Below, piece by piece: positions 21,262 to 32,127 of a stretch of 64,000 nucleotides of DNA. Source of the DNA: Sipunculus nudus (lineage: Eukaryota > Annelida > Sipuncula > Golfingiida > Sipunculidae); assembly GCA_026874595.1 (NCBI GenBank), contig CM049314.1, positions 23,823,729 to 23,887,728 on the forward strand, in the 5' to 3' direction. A model generated the notes under the pieces. It searched no databases. It saw only the letters and a program-made list of their open reading frames with translations, and was not told where the DNA came from. Position 1 is the stretch's first letter. Each line of letters begins with the position of its first letter. A program made the translations under genes and the position numbers.

Positions 21262-21420
21262 AAAAAAGTTTTAGTTATTGTGTCCATTTGGGTACAACTA
21301 ACTGACGGTATATCTGAAATGGTTCAATGTGATGGTTGTGATAAATGGTTCCTTTTTTCATGTAATCTTGGATATCTAGAACTTAGTAGAAATGGTGGAT
21401 TTGTCACATATGTAAATAGG
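21262..21420 (+). pseudogene. Possible PHD-finger relic
   Basis: A short open segment reads WVQLTDGISEMVQCDGCDKW then FLFSCNLG. The order MVQCDGCDKWF...C is typical of the middle of a PHD zinc finger, where an aromatic plus His-x-x-C usually follows; here the His is replaced (FLFSC). First and last zinc ligands are not visible. It may be a remnant of a transposon-encoded PHD protein. No intron or neighbouring exon is recognised; AATAAA lies at about 21718. Confidence 0.35.
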
Positions 21421-21429
21421 GTGAAATGT

Positions 21430-21985
21430 TATAAAAATATATATTTCACATTCAAGTTCTTGGTTGTTACATTTTTATTTTTAAAGCCATATTAATTTAT
21501 TCTAGAATAGCTAGTGTTTTAGTTGGATTGGTATACGTGGTATATGTCTCAGTAACTTGTTTTTCATGTTATATATTACATTTTGTGCTTATTTTTTGCC
21601 TGTTATAACATTAATGATATTCTGTACATATTTATTGTATCACATATTTATGTATATGTTGTGTTTGTTGTGAATAATTTTGTTGTAACCAGTATGTGGC
21701 TTCAGTTCACTTCCTCAGAATAAAGACACCCAAGAAATATTATTAGTGATAATTGAATTCTCAATATGAATTTAATAAACAAATTCGGTCTTTTAATTCT
21801 TTTATAATTTCTCACATATGAACAGTGAAAAAATATTCATGATGAATATTGTTTATGTTAATACCTACATAAATTATATGAATATAATATAAACATAAAT
21901 CATATATATATAATAAATAATAAGTTCCATCAGACAAATTATCAAAACACATCCCACGATAACTTTTTTTCTGGTCAGACGTGTT
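21430..21985. other. AT-rich intergenic, no feature seen
   Basis: Contains an AATAAA string near 21718 and a palindromic attcatgatgaat string near 21835. No gene is recognised. Confidence 0.4.
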
Positions 21986-22029
21986 GTCCGCAAAATCCGG
22001 CCGCACGCGATTTAGGCACTTGCTGAGGC

Positions 22030-22090
22030 AGTCAAAACTGCGTGCACTTAGGCGTGCACTTAGGCGTGCACTTAGGCGTGCACGCGTTTT
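22030..22090. repeat. 12-bp tandem repeat ttaggcgtgcac
   Basis: About four head-to-tail copies of ttaggcgtgcac run from gcgtgcactt at 22039 to cgtgcacgcg at 22085. They are flanked by more ttaggca phrases in a GC-rich island (21985-22130). Each unit has a GCGTG core. Confidence 0.8.
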
Positions 22091-22129
22091 AGGCAGTCCC
22101 AGATCGATTGGGTCAACTGAATACCGTTT

Positions 22130-22681
22130 CCTCGTCCGTTTGTTTGGGGCATTTTTTGGGAGGGAGGGGTAAAGTTGTTTTAATAGAATGAGGTAAAACA
22201 TATTAGTTAAATAGAATGAAGGGGAAATCAGTTTATTTGTATCAAATGTTCTGGAAAAATATTTACTTCATTTTTCTTTGTTTTTCGCATTTTCTAGGCT
22301 AGTAGTTATAAAGCAATCGAAAAGAATATATGTAGCCTATAATATACCACCTTTTATAGGTATTCGGGTAGTTCTCGGGAAATTCAGGCAAACTAGTGAC
22401 ATGTTTTGTGTTTTAATTAATACGGCTATTTTAAGTATTTAGGGACGCAATCAGGATAAAGTATATATGATCTTGTTGAGGCTGCCAGGAAATCGAAATA
22501 TGTAATTCGCAGGAGTGGAAATTCTTACAAATTCTTAATTTTAATGAAGGTATAAAAATAAAATTTTTAAAAACTGTTTTAATTTTTTCGCACAATATAT
22601 ATGGCTTCTTAACTACGTCAGCCGTAGTCGTAAAGCCAACATACATAAACCGGTACCGGTAGTGTGCGCACAACTCTGTAT

Positions 22682-22683
<2 letters not shown>
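22130..22683. other. Intergenic, no feature seen
   Basis: AT-rich sequence between the 12-bp repeat and the GA microsatellite. Nothing recognisable. Confidence 0.4.

Positions 22684-22729
<46 letters not shown>
22684..22729. repeat. (GA)n microsatellite
   Basis: About 22 uninterrupted GA repeats. Confidence 0.97.
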
Positions 22730-22732
<3 letters not shown>

Positions 22733-23620
22733 CTGGTCCCCCCAGTATGCCCTGATTTTGTTTCAGTTTTTTCCTTTGCATTGAACAATCTGCTGCTCTG
22801 GGGCTTCATGAATTATACATTTTCTGAAAGCTGGGAAGAATCTCTACATTTTGGTAGGCCTACATAGAAATGTTTTTTTGAACATGTTTGAATCTATAAG
22901 CATTTTAATTTAGTTTTTAAATATTTTACAAAAACAATTTATTCCAGCACATCTAATCCACATACAAAAAGTATTTTAATGATCGAAAATTTAGATAAAA
23001 ATCCCTAGGTTTTTGTTTTTGTTTTAAGTTAAAAAATTTATTTAAAAACAATGAATGCGTTTATACATTAACTTAATCACTGAAGCCGGCATCATATAGC
23101 AATATCCTAACACAAACGGCACGGACAAATTTTAATGTCATATTGCGAAAAAAAGATGACAATTAAGTCATAATATTGCATAGTTAACATAAAATTTGAT
23201 GGACAGAAACCAATGAAATGGTAAGTGTCATAACATTTCGGATTTATGCACATGTGGGATTTACATGTCCTTATGAAAGCCGACATAACAGCTAGAACAT
23301 TTTTTATTTATTTTAAAAATAAATATTATTAAATTACCGTTCTGGTTTTAGCTTTTTATAACACTTTTCAACGCTAGTTAAATGTCTCGCTTAAGTTAAA
23401 TCGTTACATCATTTTAATCTTCAAATTGTTCTTGGAAAGTTATAAAATACGCTTATATTAAATGTATACTTCAGCATTTTGTGTTAATTTTGTCTCGTGC
23501 CCGACAGGTCAGCCAAACTTAAGTGTGATTATTCCACTGAAACAAAATCTTTTTATTTATTTATTTTTTTTTACTTTCGTTAGACTTAGTTTATCAATAA
23601 CAAATCTCAAATTTTAAATA
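22730..23620. other. AT-rich intergenic, no feature seen
   Basis: No coding region, repeat or motif that I can name. Confidence 0.4.
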
Positions 23621-23627
23621 AAAGTGA

Positions 23628-23663
<36 letters not shown>
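23628..23663. repeat. (AAT)n microsatellite
   Basis: About 12 AAT repeats followed by caataatttattttataaagcg. Such AAT runs next to ataaagcg strings often mark the tail of a mollusc SINE or LINE in reverse orientation; the following 23670-24070 stretch may be that body but no tRNA box is visible. Confidence 0.8.
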
Positions 23664-23668
<5 letters not shown>

Positions 23669-24403
23669 TAATTTATTTTATAAAGCGTAAAATCCATGAT
23701 GATACAGGCTCTAAAACGTTATTACATAACTAGAATACAATCAGCAATCATTAAACATACCATTGTAAGAATATGAAAATTAAAGTCCAGTTGACTAAAA
23801 TATTACATTCAGAAGCTTACAGTATTAAATAAGACATATAAAAGTCAATAGTTCAATTATCTGTTAAAACTTCCATAATTCCACTAAAATGTTCAGAAAT
23901 TTCACTATCAATATCATAAAATATCGTACAAAATGACTAGGCATAAAAATATTCCATGAACAAATATGTTTTTAATTTACTTTTAAATTCTGAGAGACTC
24001 AAGCATTTAGGATAGAACCGGTTTTTGGACATATAGGCTTAGTGTGAAAAAGGCTGCCAAACCCAGAGGAGAGCAAAATTTATCTCAATGTTTAGCTTTA
24101 ACCATTAACTCCTAGTTTTAAATTATCAAACGTTATCTTTATTTTATAGAAATTTGTATAAAAGGCTTGAGCCATGGTAGCCAGGTGACATGATTACTAA
24201 TGGACCTCTTTACTGATCCTTATTTAGAATTGGGATCAGAATTAGATACTTATACAGACAGGACAGTTGGTGTAAAATCACGTTTTATACAAGATGAAAG
24301 GTTAAGACTATATGTTGAAGAGAGAGATAACTAAATTAGATAATAACATGGATTCATATGATACAACTGTTAATATCATTCAACCAGCTAGGTGGGAAAT
24401 TTT

Positions 24404-24622
24404 TAGGAGATCTCTACGACTGTTAATTTACATTTCATACTGCTATTAGTTCATAGAAGCGTCTCAGGTAAAATCATTAATAAGATAAAAAAACATATTA
24501 AAAGAAAGGGCATTTATAGGAGATATTTTCTTCTGTTAATTTACATTTCATATTCGGTTATTTGTTCCAGAAGCGTCTCAGGTAAAATCATTAATAAAAT
24601 AAAAAAAAACATATAAAAAGAT
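24404..24622. repeat. Tandem duplication of about 115 bp
   Basis: Two copies (24404-24505 and 24518-24622) share tgttaatttacatttcata, agaagcgtctcagg and taaaatcattaat. Copies differ by scattered substitutions and small indels. Confidence 0.8.
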
Positions 24623-24629
24623 AAGCAGC

Positions 24630-25234
24630 ATATTAATTACTCTTATAAGCTGGTTTTATTTCTTTTAGCTCCCATAACTTTAACTCGGACTCAGCTTTGT
24701 GGTTGGTCTTTTTTTTTATTTCCTTCTCGCTGTTTGAAAGTGCAAGTAGAGGGATTTCTTTACATATCTTCTTGGACATAGTTGCATACCTTGCCAGGAA
24801 ACAGATATATATATATTTGAGCGCATATGACTATGCAGCTATTTATTTCAAGAATGATAAATTTCTCCTTTGTAAGCACAAATTAGGAGTCACGCGCCAC
24901 ATGCAAATATATGGCAAAATCAATGCTTCAGAATTTCACTTAGTTTACGAGATGTTGTGATTCATTTGAATAAGTTACATTCAGGAGATAAGCTCCTAAG
25001 CGATGGTTTCACTAATTGTTTCACATTTTGGTGTGTCGCCAGTTCTCAGATATTCCGACCAGATATACAAAATGGTGAAGTTTGATTGTTTTACAATAAA
25101 ACAGGGGGACAGTTAAAAGTCTTTGTTTGACAAACAGAAGAATAAGAAATATTAAAGAATTATTAACAAACTACATAAATCATAAAATAATGTCATCTGT
25201 CATGTAGAACCTTGAGTTGAAAATTTCTTTATTT
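24630..25234. other. Intergenic, no feature seen
   Basis: A frame of 87 codons at 24697-24960 has no recognisable motif and is not called as a gene. Confidence 0.4.
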
Positions 25235-25241
25235 AATCATT

Positions 25242-28200
25242 TTTAGCTCAGCTGACTTTCAGTCATGCTGGGCTATAGCGATGGGTCTTTGTCCGTCGTC
25301 CTACCGTCTGTCCGTCCGGCCGTCCAGCCGGCCGTCCGGCCGTTAGCAGGGCACAAATCGTAACCGTATGGGCTAGGGCCATGAACCCTATGCAATCTTA
25401 GAGGTTCTAAAAAGATCTCCTTGCAAACCTGAAATTAGGTCACTGGGATCTATATTCTCGAAGTTATGGGGTGTGTTTGCACCCCCCAGAAATAATTCTT
25501 TTAGCCAAAATTTTCATCCCAAACCTTCCATCTTTCACATACAGCTCACCTACCAACATGGGAAGAACCATAATTATTTTGAGGTCAGAAGGTCAAAGGT
25601 CAAGGACACAGAACCAACTTCTTTGAAAAGCCTTTGGATGCATTTTAAGCCAAACCTTTCATCCCAATTCTTTGATCTTTCACATATAGCTCACCTACTA
25701 AGTGGGAGAAGAATCCTATAGATGTTAAGGTCATAGGTCAGGGTCACAGGATCCACTTCTTTGAAAAGGTTGTGGACACATTTCAAGCTAGACCTTTCAT
25801 TCCGAACCTTTCAGCACTGATATCGCTTCTCTGCCAACAGGGGAAAAGACCTGTTGATTTTGAGGTCAAAGGTCAAGTTCACGCACCCTCTTCTTCCGTG
25901 GAGTCATTTTCAGTCAAACTTTTCAATCTATACTTTCCATCTGTCATATATGGCCTACCTACCAATAGGGAAAGAAGCCTATTGATGTTGAGTTCAAAAG
26001 GTCAAAGGTCAAGGTCACAATATTGTTCTAAATGCTTGTGAACATATTTCAAGTGAAACTGTTCAACCCAAACCTTCAGTCTTTAACATATGCCACATCT
26101 ATGCATCACTGAATGTGATTCAAACTTCATATTTATGGGTCTTTTTGCATGAAGAAAAAACTAATTGATTTTGAGGTCAGCTGGTCAGGAGGTTAAAGGT
26201 TGCAGGTCTAAGTTATTCACTCATTGGTTGCCAAATAATTACACCCGGCCAGATGTAATTGGTTAGTAGTTTCTCATCATTTAGAAAGAATCCAGTTGAT
26301 ATGTGGGCAAAAGGCCAAGGTCATAGGTCAGGTCAACTTATTTTGTAGACCATCTCTATTTTTCTTGTATATATAAGCTTGCACTCCAGTTGGTACATCT
26401 CACCGTGTGGCTGTAATTATGAGTGACACTGGTGACATATGACTCCCTTTTGTATCGGGCTATTAAGTGATAAGGCTGAGTGATAAGTACCTCGTTACTG
26501 CATAACAAAACACTGTTGTTGGAATTCTTCAGCCAGGAATTAACACTATGAGAGTATAGAATTAAGGTTTAGCTACTGATTTATAAGATGATGGGAACAT
26601 TTTGCAGTTTATTTTATGGAATCATAGCAATAAACTTCGTTTTCTAGATATCTGAATATTTTTATATAAATCACCACATATAAAAGCAAGTGTTTATTCT
26701 CATAATATGTGAATGTGTACTTGATTTAGGATGGCTTTATTTTATTGCGAGACTCTTAGTCATGCTTTCTGCATTTCTTTTCTTTCAGGTTTTGTAGTTT
26801 ACCAACCCTGCTGACCCCATTGAAAAGCAGAGTGATTATAAAAAATATTGGACCTACACTTTTACATTTGCATATCTATAAATCTGATATGAGCGCCTGA
26901 ACATGCCTTTTGAATTGTTTTGGACATTCATTACTGTAACATCATTTGGAGAATTTGCCCCAAGTTTGGTCTCTTGTTGGAGGATGTGTGATATCAAATG
27001 TCAGACTTGTCAGAAATCCATTATGTCTGCCAGTTAGCCACCTTAGAAATCCTTTTTTCAGTGCAGTTTTAGTAATTTACCTTCAATTTTTGGTCAGATT
27101 TAGAGAATAGTTGTTGTCTGATTTCAGACCTGTCAAAAGCCCAAAATGGCCACCAGGCAACCATCTTTAAATTCCATTTGATCATATTATCTCAAGAACT
27201 GTTAAAGTGAAGGCAGTCGGACATATATTAATGTAATCTTTCAAAGGATTGGGTCAAATATTTCTTAATAATATCATCATATATGAAAGTGCAGTACAGT
27301 TGGCTTGTATTGAATAAAAATTCATACACCTGTTTCTCAATAATTCTTGCATGGATTTCCTTGATTTTTTGCTATATATTTTGATCTTATATTTGCCCTT
27401 TGTGGTGTTCCTTTTGAGGTGTCAAGTAAGCTATGGGAATAGTTCTGGATACCTTAACAATCATACATTTTCTCAGACCATCAATTCACTGTGTTTTAAC
27501 CAGACATAGGTGATATATATTTCTGTTGTCGTAGAAAATTTCAACAAATTGGCAAATTGGTTCTTCAAAATTTGACTGGAAGTTGTGAATCTCAGCCCAT
27601 GATGTCACAGGTCATGCTTGGCAGCTGAGCGTCATGACCCATGGGTCACTTGTTATTGAAAATCAGTACAAAATATTTCTCAACACTGATTGAATGATAG
27701 TTGATCCAATTGAGTGCAGTTCTTCCCTACATTGTTTCCAATTGTGAATGACGTGTAAAGGTTTCTAGCAAAAAAAAATATATTTTGAAGACTTAAGAAG
27801 AGGCTAAATCTTTCAAATATCCAGAAAAGTGATACTGTCGTTAAACCTTAAATATTACAATATTCCCTTCGCCTGCATCTGTCTCAATGATTCGTCATCT
27901 ATATTGTCCAGAACCGTCTTGCAATGAGTATATTTTTAGTTTCAGTCAAACAAAATTGTTGAGAATCCAGGATATACACATTTCACAATCTAAATAATGA
28001 CGATAAGTACCTGGGCTTTATGGCTTTAATTTATATTTGAAAGATAAAACTATTATAATCACCTTTGAAAACTACATTAATCTACACACTAATCTTAGCA
28101 AGAGTTTTACGACAATTATTAACATTATAGACATCATAATGAGAACTGGTCTTAAATCTTATTTTTTATCACATTTGAATATTTCTATAATCCATGTATC

Positions 28201-28725
28201 AGAAAAAAAATAAAAGTTATCTCAGCTCTGAAACTAATAAATGTGAAAAAAAATAACCTAAGGATCAAAACAATCAATCATAAAAGGAGCAAACTGGGCA
28301 TGCTTAATTTTATTAATTAAGTAAAGGAATCAATTACACAATAATTTATAATATTTCTGGAATGTTCATAGGAAATATATAGACGAATATTTATATTGAA
28401 TCTGATCAAAAACAGATCAGTGGTTTTGATATTAGGCAGTCATGAAGTGTGACAATAGGTTTTTAATGGAAATTTGAGGTTTTTTCCTTAAAATATCGAA
28501 GGAACGAAGTCGTATAGTGATCCAATTTTCGGTATGGTAGGAGATTTTGAGGACATCTAACTGTATGCTAAATTTCTGAGTTGTAGGTCCAACGGTTTCA
28601 AATGTGCCAGTTTAAAGGACGGACGGACTAACAGACGGACAGGCGGCCAGACAGACGGACGGACAGCCGACGGACAAAGTTCCAGCGTTATAGCTCAGTT
28701 GACTAAGTCAGCTGAGCTAACAAAA
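25242..28725. mobile_element. 3.5-kb non-autonomous TIR element, TSD aatcatt
   Basis: Left end tttagctcagctgacttt then gggctatagcg then ctttgtccgtcg; the right end reads the same on the other strand (cgacggacaaag, then tatagctcagttgac, then cagctgagcta). TIRs extend about 100 bp and carry tgtccgtccg-type repeats. The direct repeat aatcatt at 25235-25241 and 28726-28732 is a likely target duplication. Between 25390 and 26340 it holds diverged tandem units of about 150 bp rich in AGGTCA. No transposase frame is seen. Fragments of the same family recur at 9870-10040, 42790-44070, 44610-45740 and about 59573. Confidence 0.8.
25390..26345. repeat. About 150-bp tandem units with AGGTCA clusters
   Basis: Six or so diverged units carry ccaaaccttt-type, ctttcacatat-type and ttgaggtcaaaggtcaaggt-type phrases. 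At 25999-26017 three AGGTCA half-sites stand together, two with a 1-bp spacer (DR1 arrangement), and the last is within TCAAGGTCA. Other clusters lie near 25581, 25722, 25861, 26173 and 26310. Confidence 0.75.
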
Positions 28726-28784
28726 AATCATTAATGTCTTGAAATTTCTGACAACGTTTACACTCTAAGATAAAAAGGGTTCTC

Positions 28785-28800
28785 GGGGGGGGGGGGGGGG
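28785..28800. repeat. Poly(G) run
   Basis: Sixteen consecutive G. Such runs are recurrent near repeat-element ends in this window. Confidence 0.95.
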
Positions 28801-28804
28801 TTCT

Positions 28805-29115
28805 TTGAAGAAACACAGAGTTTATTAAGGTATAACTCTAGGGTATTTTGAGGAAAAACAGGGTTCTTTGAATAAAGGTGGGTTCTTTAGGATGAATTAA
28901 GGTGCTTGATTGAGAGTTCTTTTGAACCTTCTAAAGACTTACGTGTAGGTCCACTGCTGTCCTCAAGGTGAATGTTCGCCGCTTCAGGAAAGGTTAACTA
29001 TAGTATACAATGGTAAAAAAAAAAAAAGCATTTCGTATTAAAATAAAGCTTGGTAGATGTATTTCCTCAACGTCTTAACTGGGAGTAATCCCTCATTTTA
29101 TAATAAATCGCCAGT
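28805..29115. other. Intergenic with ggttctt repeats
   Basis: Short phrases gggttcttt and aggtataactctagg recur between 28775 and 28920, a weak local repeat. No gene is seen. Confidence 0.4.
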
Positions 29116-29117
29116 TA

Positions 29118-29328
29118 CAGAAGCGGATCCGGAGGGGGGGGGAGTCCAGGGGGTCCGGACCCCCCCCCCCCTTTTTTTTTCATCAGTAACAACTTTTTTT
29201 ACGGGCTTCAGACAAAATTTTGGGGCCTTGACCCCCCTTTTCCAGACCTGGGGACCTATTTTTAAGGTTTTCATTAGTCTTCCTGGGTCTGACCCCCCCC
29301 CCTTTCCTAAATCCTGGATCCGCCCCTG
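29118..29328. mobile_element. CAG..GGATCC MITE, third copy, TSD agtta
   Basis: Ends cagaagcggatcc and ggatccgcccctg with agtta duplicated at 29113-29117 and 29329-29333. Interior matches the copy at 20273-20472, including poly(C), gacccccctttt, ttttcattagtcttcctgg and cctaaatcctggatcc. Length 211 bp, non-coding. Confidence 0.9.
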
Positions 29329-29339
29329 AGTTACAGGCA

Positions 29340-30010
29340 AATGGCCAGTTATTACCACGTGTTGTTGTATTTTAGGTGTGACCTGGTAGAGTGGTCATGT
29401 TGATGTATAATGCACTGCAGTGCCAGCAATGTCTTTAAACAAGGAGTTTACAGAATCATTTACCCACATTTGTTTCATATATATACATGTATATGTGTGT
29501 GTGTTTGTGTACAAGTACACATACATGCAATTATTGTATACTATATATACTCTATATGTGTTTGTATTTGTTTCACATTATAACTATGGGTAGCATTATA
29601 CTGATAAACACATTGGATTATAATATGTGAATAATTTATATTCATTTCTTCATTTTCTGTTTATTTGTAGATCGACTATGAATTATCTAAATATCTTTAA
29701 TTAAAAAAATGTTTAATTGCCACTGCACTGATAATTAAAGATTCGCCATTTTGAATGAACTGATTATGGCTTAATCTTCAATAGTGGGTGTTTGAGTGAT
29801 CCTTGTGGTGGAAGGAACGAGGAAACGAATCCATGGAGGAGAACCGTGAACCAACTTCACAAAAACATATGGATTTATCAAATTAGATCGTTACATTTTT
29901 TATACATATCAGGTAGCACTCTTCCATCCAAACGTCAAGATGATACTGAAAAGAATAGCAAAAGAGAAGAGCTGGCACACATACACACTCACACCATCAC
30001 ACAAACACAT
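29340..30010. other. Intergenic, no feature seen
   Basis: AT-rich with CA/TG strings near 29490-29530. A frame starting at 29792 is open only because it runs into the TA microsatellite and is rejected as a gene. Confidence 0.4.
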
Positions 30011-30012
30011 GT

Positions 30013-30016
<4 letters not shown>

Positions 30017-30104
<88 letters not shown>
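30017..30104. repeat. (TA)n microsatellite
   Basis: About 44 TA repeats with one interruption (ttta). Confidence 0.97.
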
Positions 30105-30106
<2 letters not shown>

Positions 30107-30689
30107 TCCTGGCTAAATCCTGATCAGATCTAGGTTTGACTAGACGCCGATCATTATTCATGTCAGACGAAGTCCCGATTTTCAAATAACAATGACTGCC
30201 TCTCCAGTACAGCCAAGTTTACAGCCATCCAGACCCCCTGATCCAGCTCATGACTTTGTCTAAGATTTTAACATGAGTGTAGTTGTTTAATTAATCAAAT
30301 GAATGGGCCGCCTATTCATTATTTGTTAATCTGTATGTTTACAATCTGATTCATTATTTTGGCTAGGATACAGCTGAATTCTGGACTTTAAAAAATATAT
30401 GTTGAAAATTTTAAAAAAAATAAACTTTAAATGCTTTAAATGACAACGATTAAAACATTGTTCCTATAGAGCATTTAATTTTATTCCAAAATAAAAAAGA
30501 AAATAGAAAGTAGAAACATATGTATTATGTCCCAGTCTCGCGGAAGACACATTGCATGATAAATATAGAAACTCTGTGCCAGGTTTTGGGAGGTTTGTAC
30601 CAAATTGTTGAGTGAGTGAAAAATATTAAAGCAGACTTGTTTAACAAAAAAAAATATCTATTCACATAACATAATTGGTCCATAGAGTG

Positions 30690-30865
30690 TACACATTCCA
30701 TGGGATGCCATTCAATATTCTATCCTTTCTATATTCTATGAACTGTACCCATCTTATAGCCTTGATCCATAGAATGCACACATTCCATGGTTTGGCCATG
30801 AAATGTATACATTCTATAGTTTGACCATATATAGAATGTATACATTCTATAGAAAGCTAAAATCT
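30690..30865. repeat. Repeats of palindrome agaatgtatacattct
   Basis: Several diverged units (ccatagaatgcacacattcc, gaaatgtatacattctatag, atagaatgtatacattctat) recur at 15-45 bp spacing and each is close to self-complementary, so the stretch can fold into nested hairpins. Confidence 0.75.
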
Positions 30866-31029
30866 ATACGACTTATACAAAAAGTGTTTTTGATTAAACT
30901 CTGACTGATGGAACATGAAATGCCAGACTCTCTGACGAATATAAAATCTATTTTAATTATGAGTTGCAGCTCTACTATGGTACTCCGCCCTGCCTCCCGT
31001 ACACGTATCAAGACCTAACCCCTCGTGTG

Positions 31030-32034
31030 TAATTGCAGGAGCAAGGCCAAAAGAGAGATACGCTGAACTAGCAGTCAGAGCAGTACAGAATTAGAAAATA
31101 AAACGGCTACGGGTACATATATCTAAGCTGAATGATAAGATGACAGATTTAGAAAAAAAAATGAAATACAAAGCTCATGAATAGGTGTGAACAAATGGGA
31201 AATCAGTCAAGAAGGGAAAAACGTAATTATTCATGGGGTGACTGAGAGCCATGGGAAGGAAACTTGGCAAAAGTGTGAAAACAAAGACAGAACAGTTATA
31301 AAGGAAAGACATTAACCGATATATTATAAAAATTATATATTTACCGAGGTTAGTTTATAAAATTGACGATTTCAGGCCTTTTTAACATATTTTCAGAGGG
31401 GTAGTGTTTTGAAATATGATTTTTATAAATTGCTCAAACAGAACATTTCATCAAACCTAATAATAACGGGGATGCAGCCAAACTTAAGTTTCAGGATTCC
31501 AGGACTAAGGAGGGGTCCAACCAAGGAGGACTAACTGATAAAAGTTTCCATGTCCGGAAAAGGACTACACATGTTTCTATTCGTAAAAACTCCAAATGTT
31601 ACACAATCGATCAGACTATGAGAAATGCAGCTAACGTCTCTGATGATGCGGTGCTAGAACATGTTGGCACAAATCACATAGAACGTGAATCTGCTCATGA
31701 CATCATTAAGACTCTCAGAAACCTAGAAGAAATCTTGAAAAATTATGCAGATGTTAAAAATATCATATTCAGTTCCGTTGTAGCTAGGAAGTGTGCACAA
31801 TATGAAGCCAGGAAAATTAGATTAGTTAACGGTGCTATAGAGGTTATGTGTATAAATAACAAATGGCCATATCTTGACAATATCAATATTGATTGTTCAC
31901 ACATTGGTCGGGAAGGGGTACACTTGAACAAACGGGGATGTAGAGTTCTGCAGAGCAATTTTGCACATCTCATAGACTTGCTTGCCAAATTTTATCATAT
32001 TCATAATGGTACAGAATCAATTGAGTTAGTTTAG
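31030..32034 (+). pseudogene. LINE ORF1 remnant with SGNH-hydrolase-like domain
   Basis: From 31429 to the stop at 32034 one frame is open and includes an esterase-like segment: IIFSSVVARK, NKWPYLDNINID and the C-terminal HIGREGVHLNKRGCRVL, resembling the D-x-x-H block of SGNH domains that precede endonuclease in many mollusc and cnidarian CR1/Jockey-group LINEs. Upstream (31030-31428) similar coding sequence is broken by stops; it reads as a coiled-coil/ORF1-like stretch (for example LNDKMTDLEKK). The product would be an RNA-binding or accessory protein of the element. Confidence 0.65.
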
Positions 32035-32127
32035 CGATGAAAACTCCACGGCATTCAACCTACCTACCGTACTCAATAACGACCCAAAGCTTCCGATAAT
32101 AAATTACGTGTACTCATAGCTGATGAG

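Noticed and set aside
21812-22201. 129-codon minus-strand frame with repeated SARL residues
   Set aside because: The repetition comes from the 12-bp tandem repeat; no homology or gene structure.
29792-30133. 113-codon open frame
   Set aside because: A third of it is translated TA microsatellite (alternating Ile/Tyr); no family motif.
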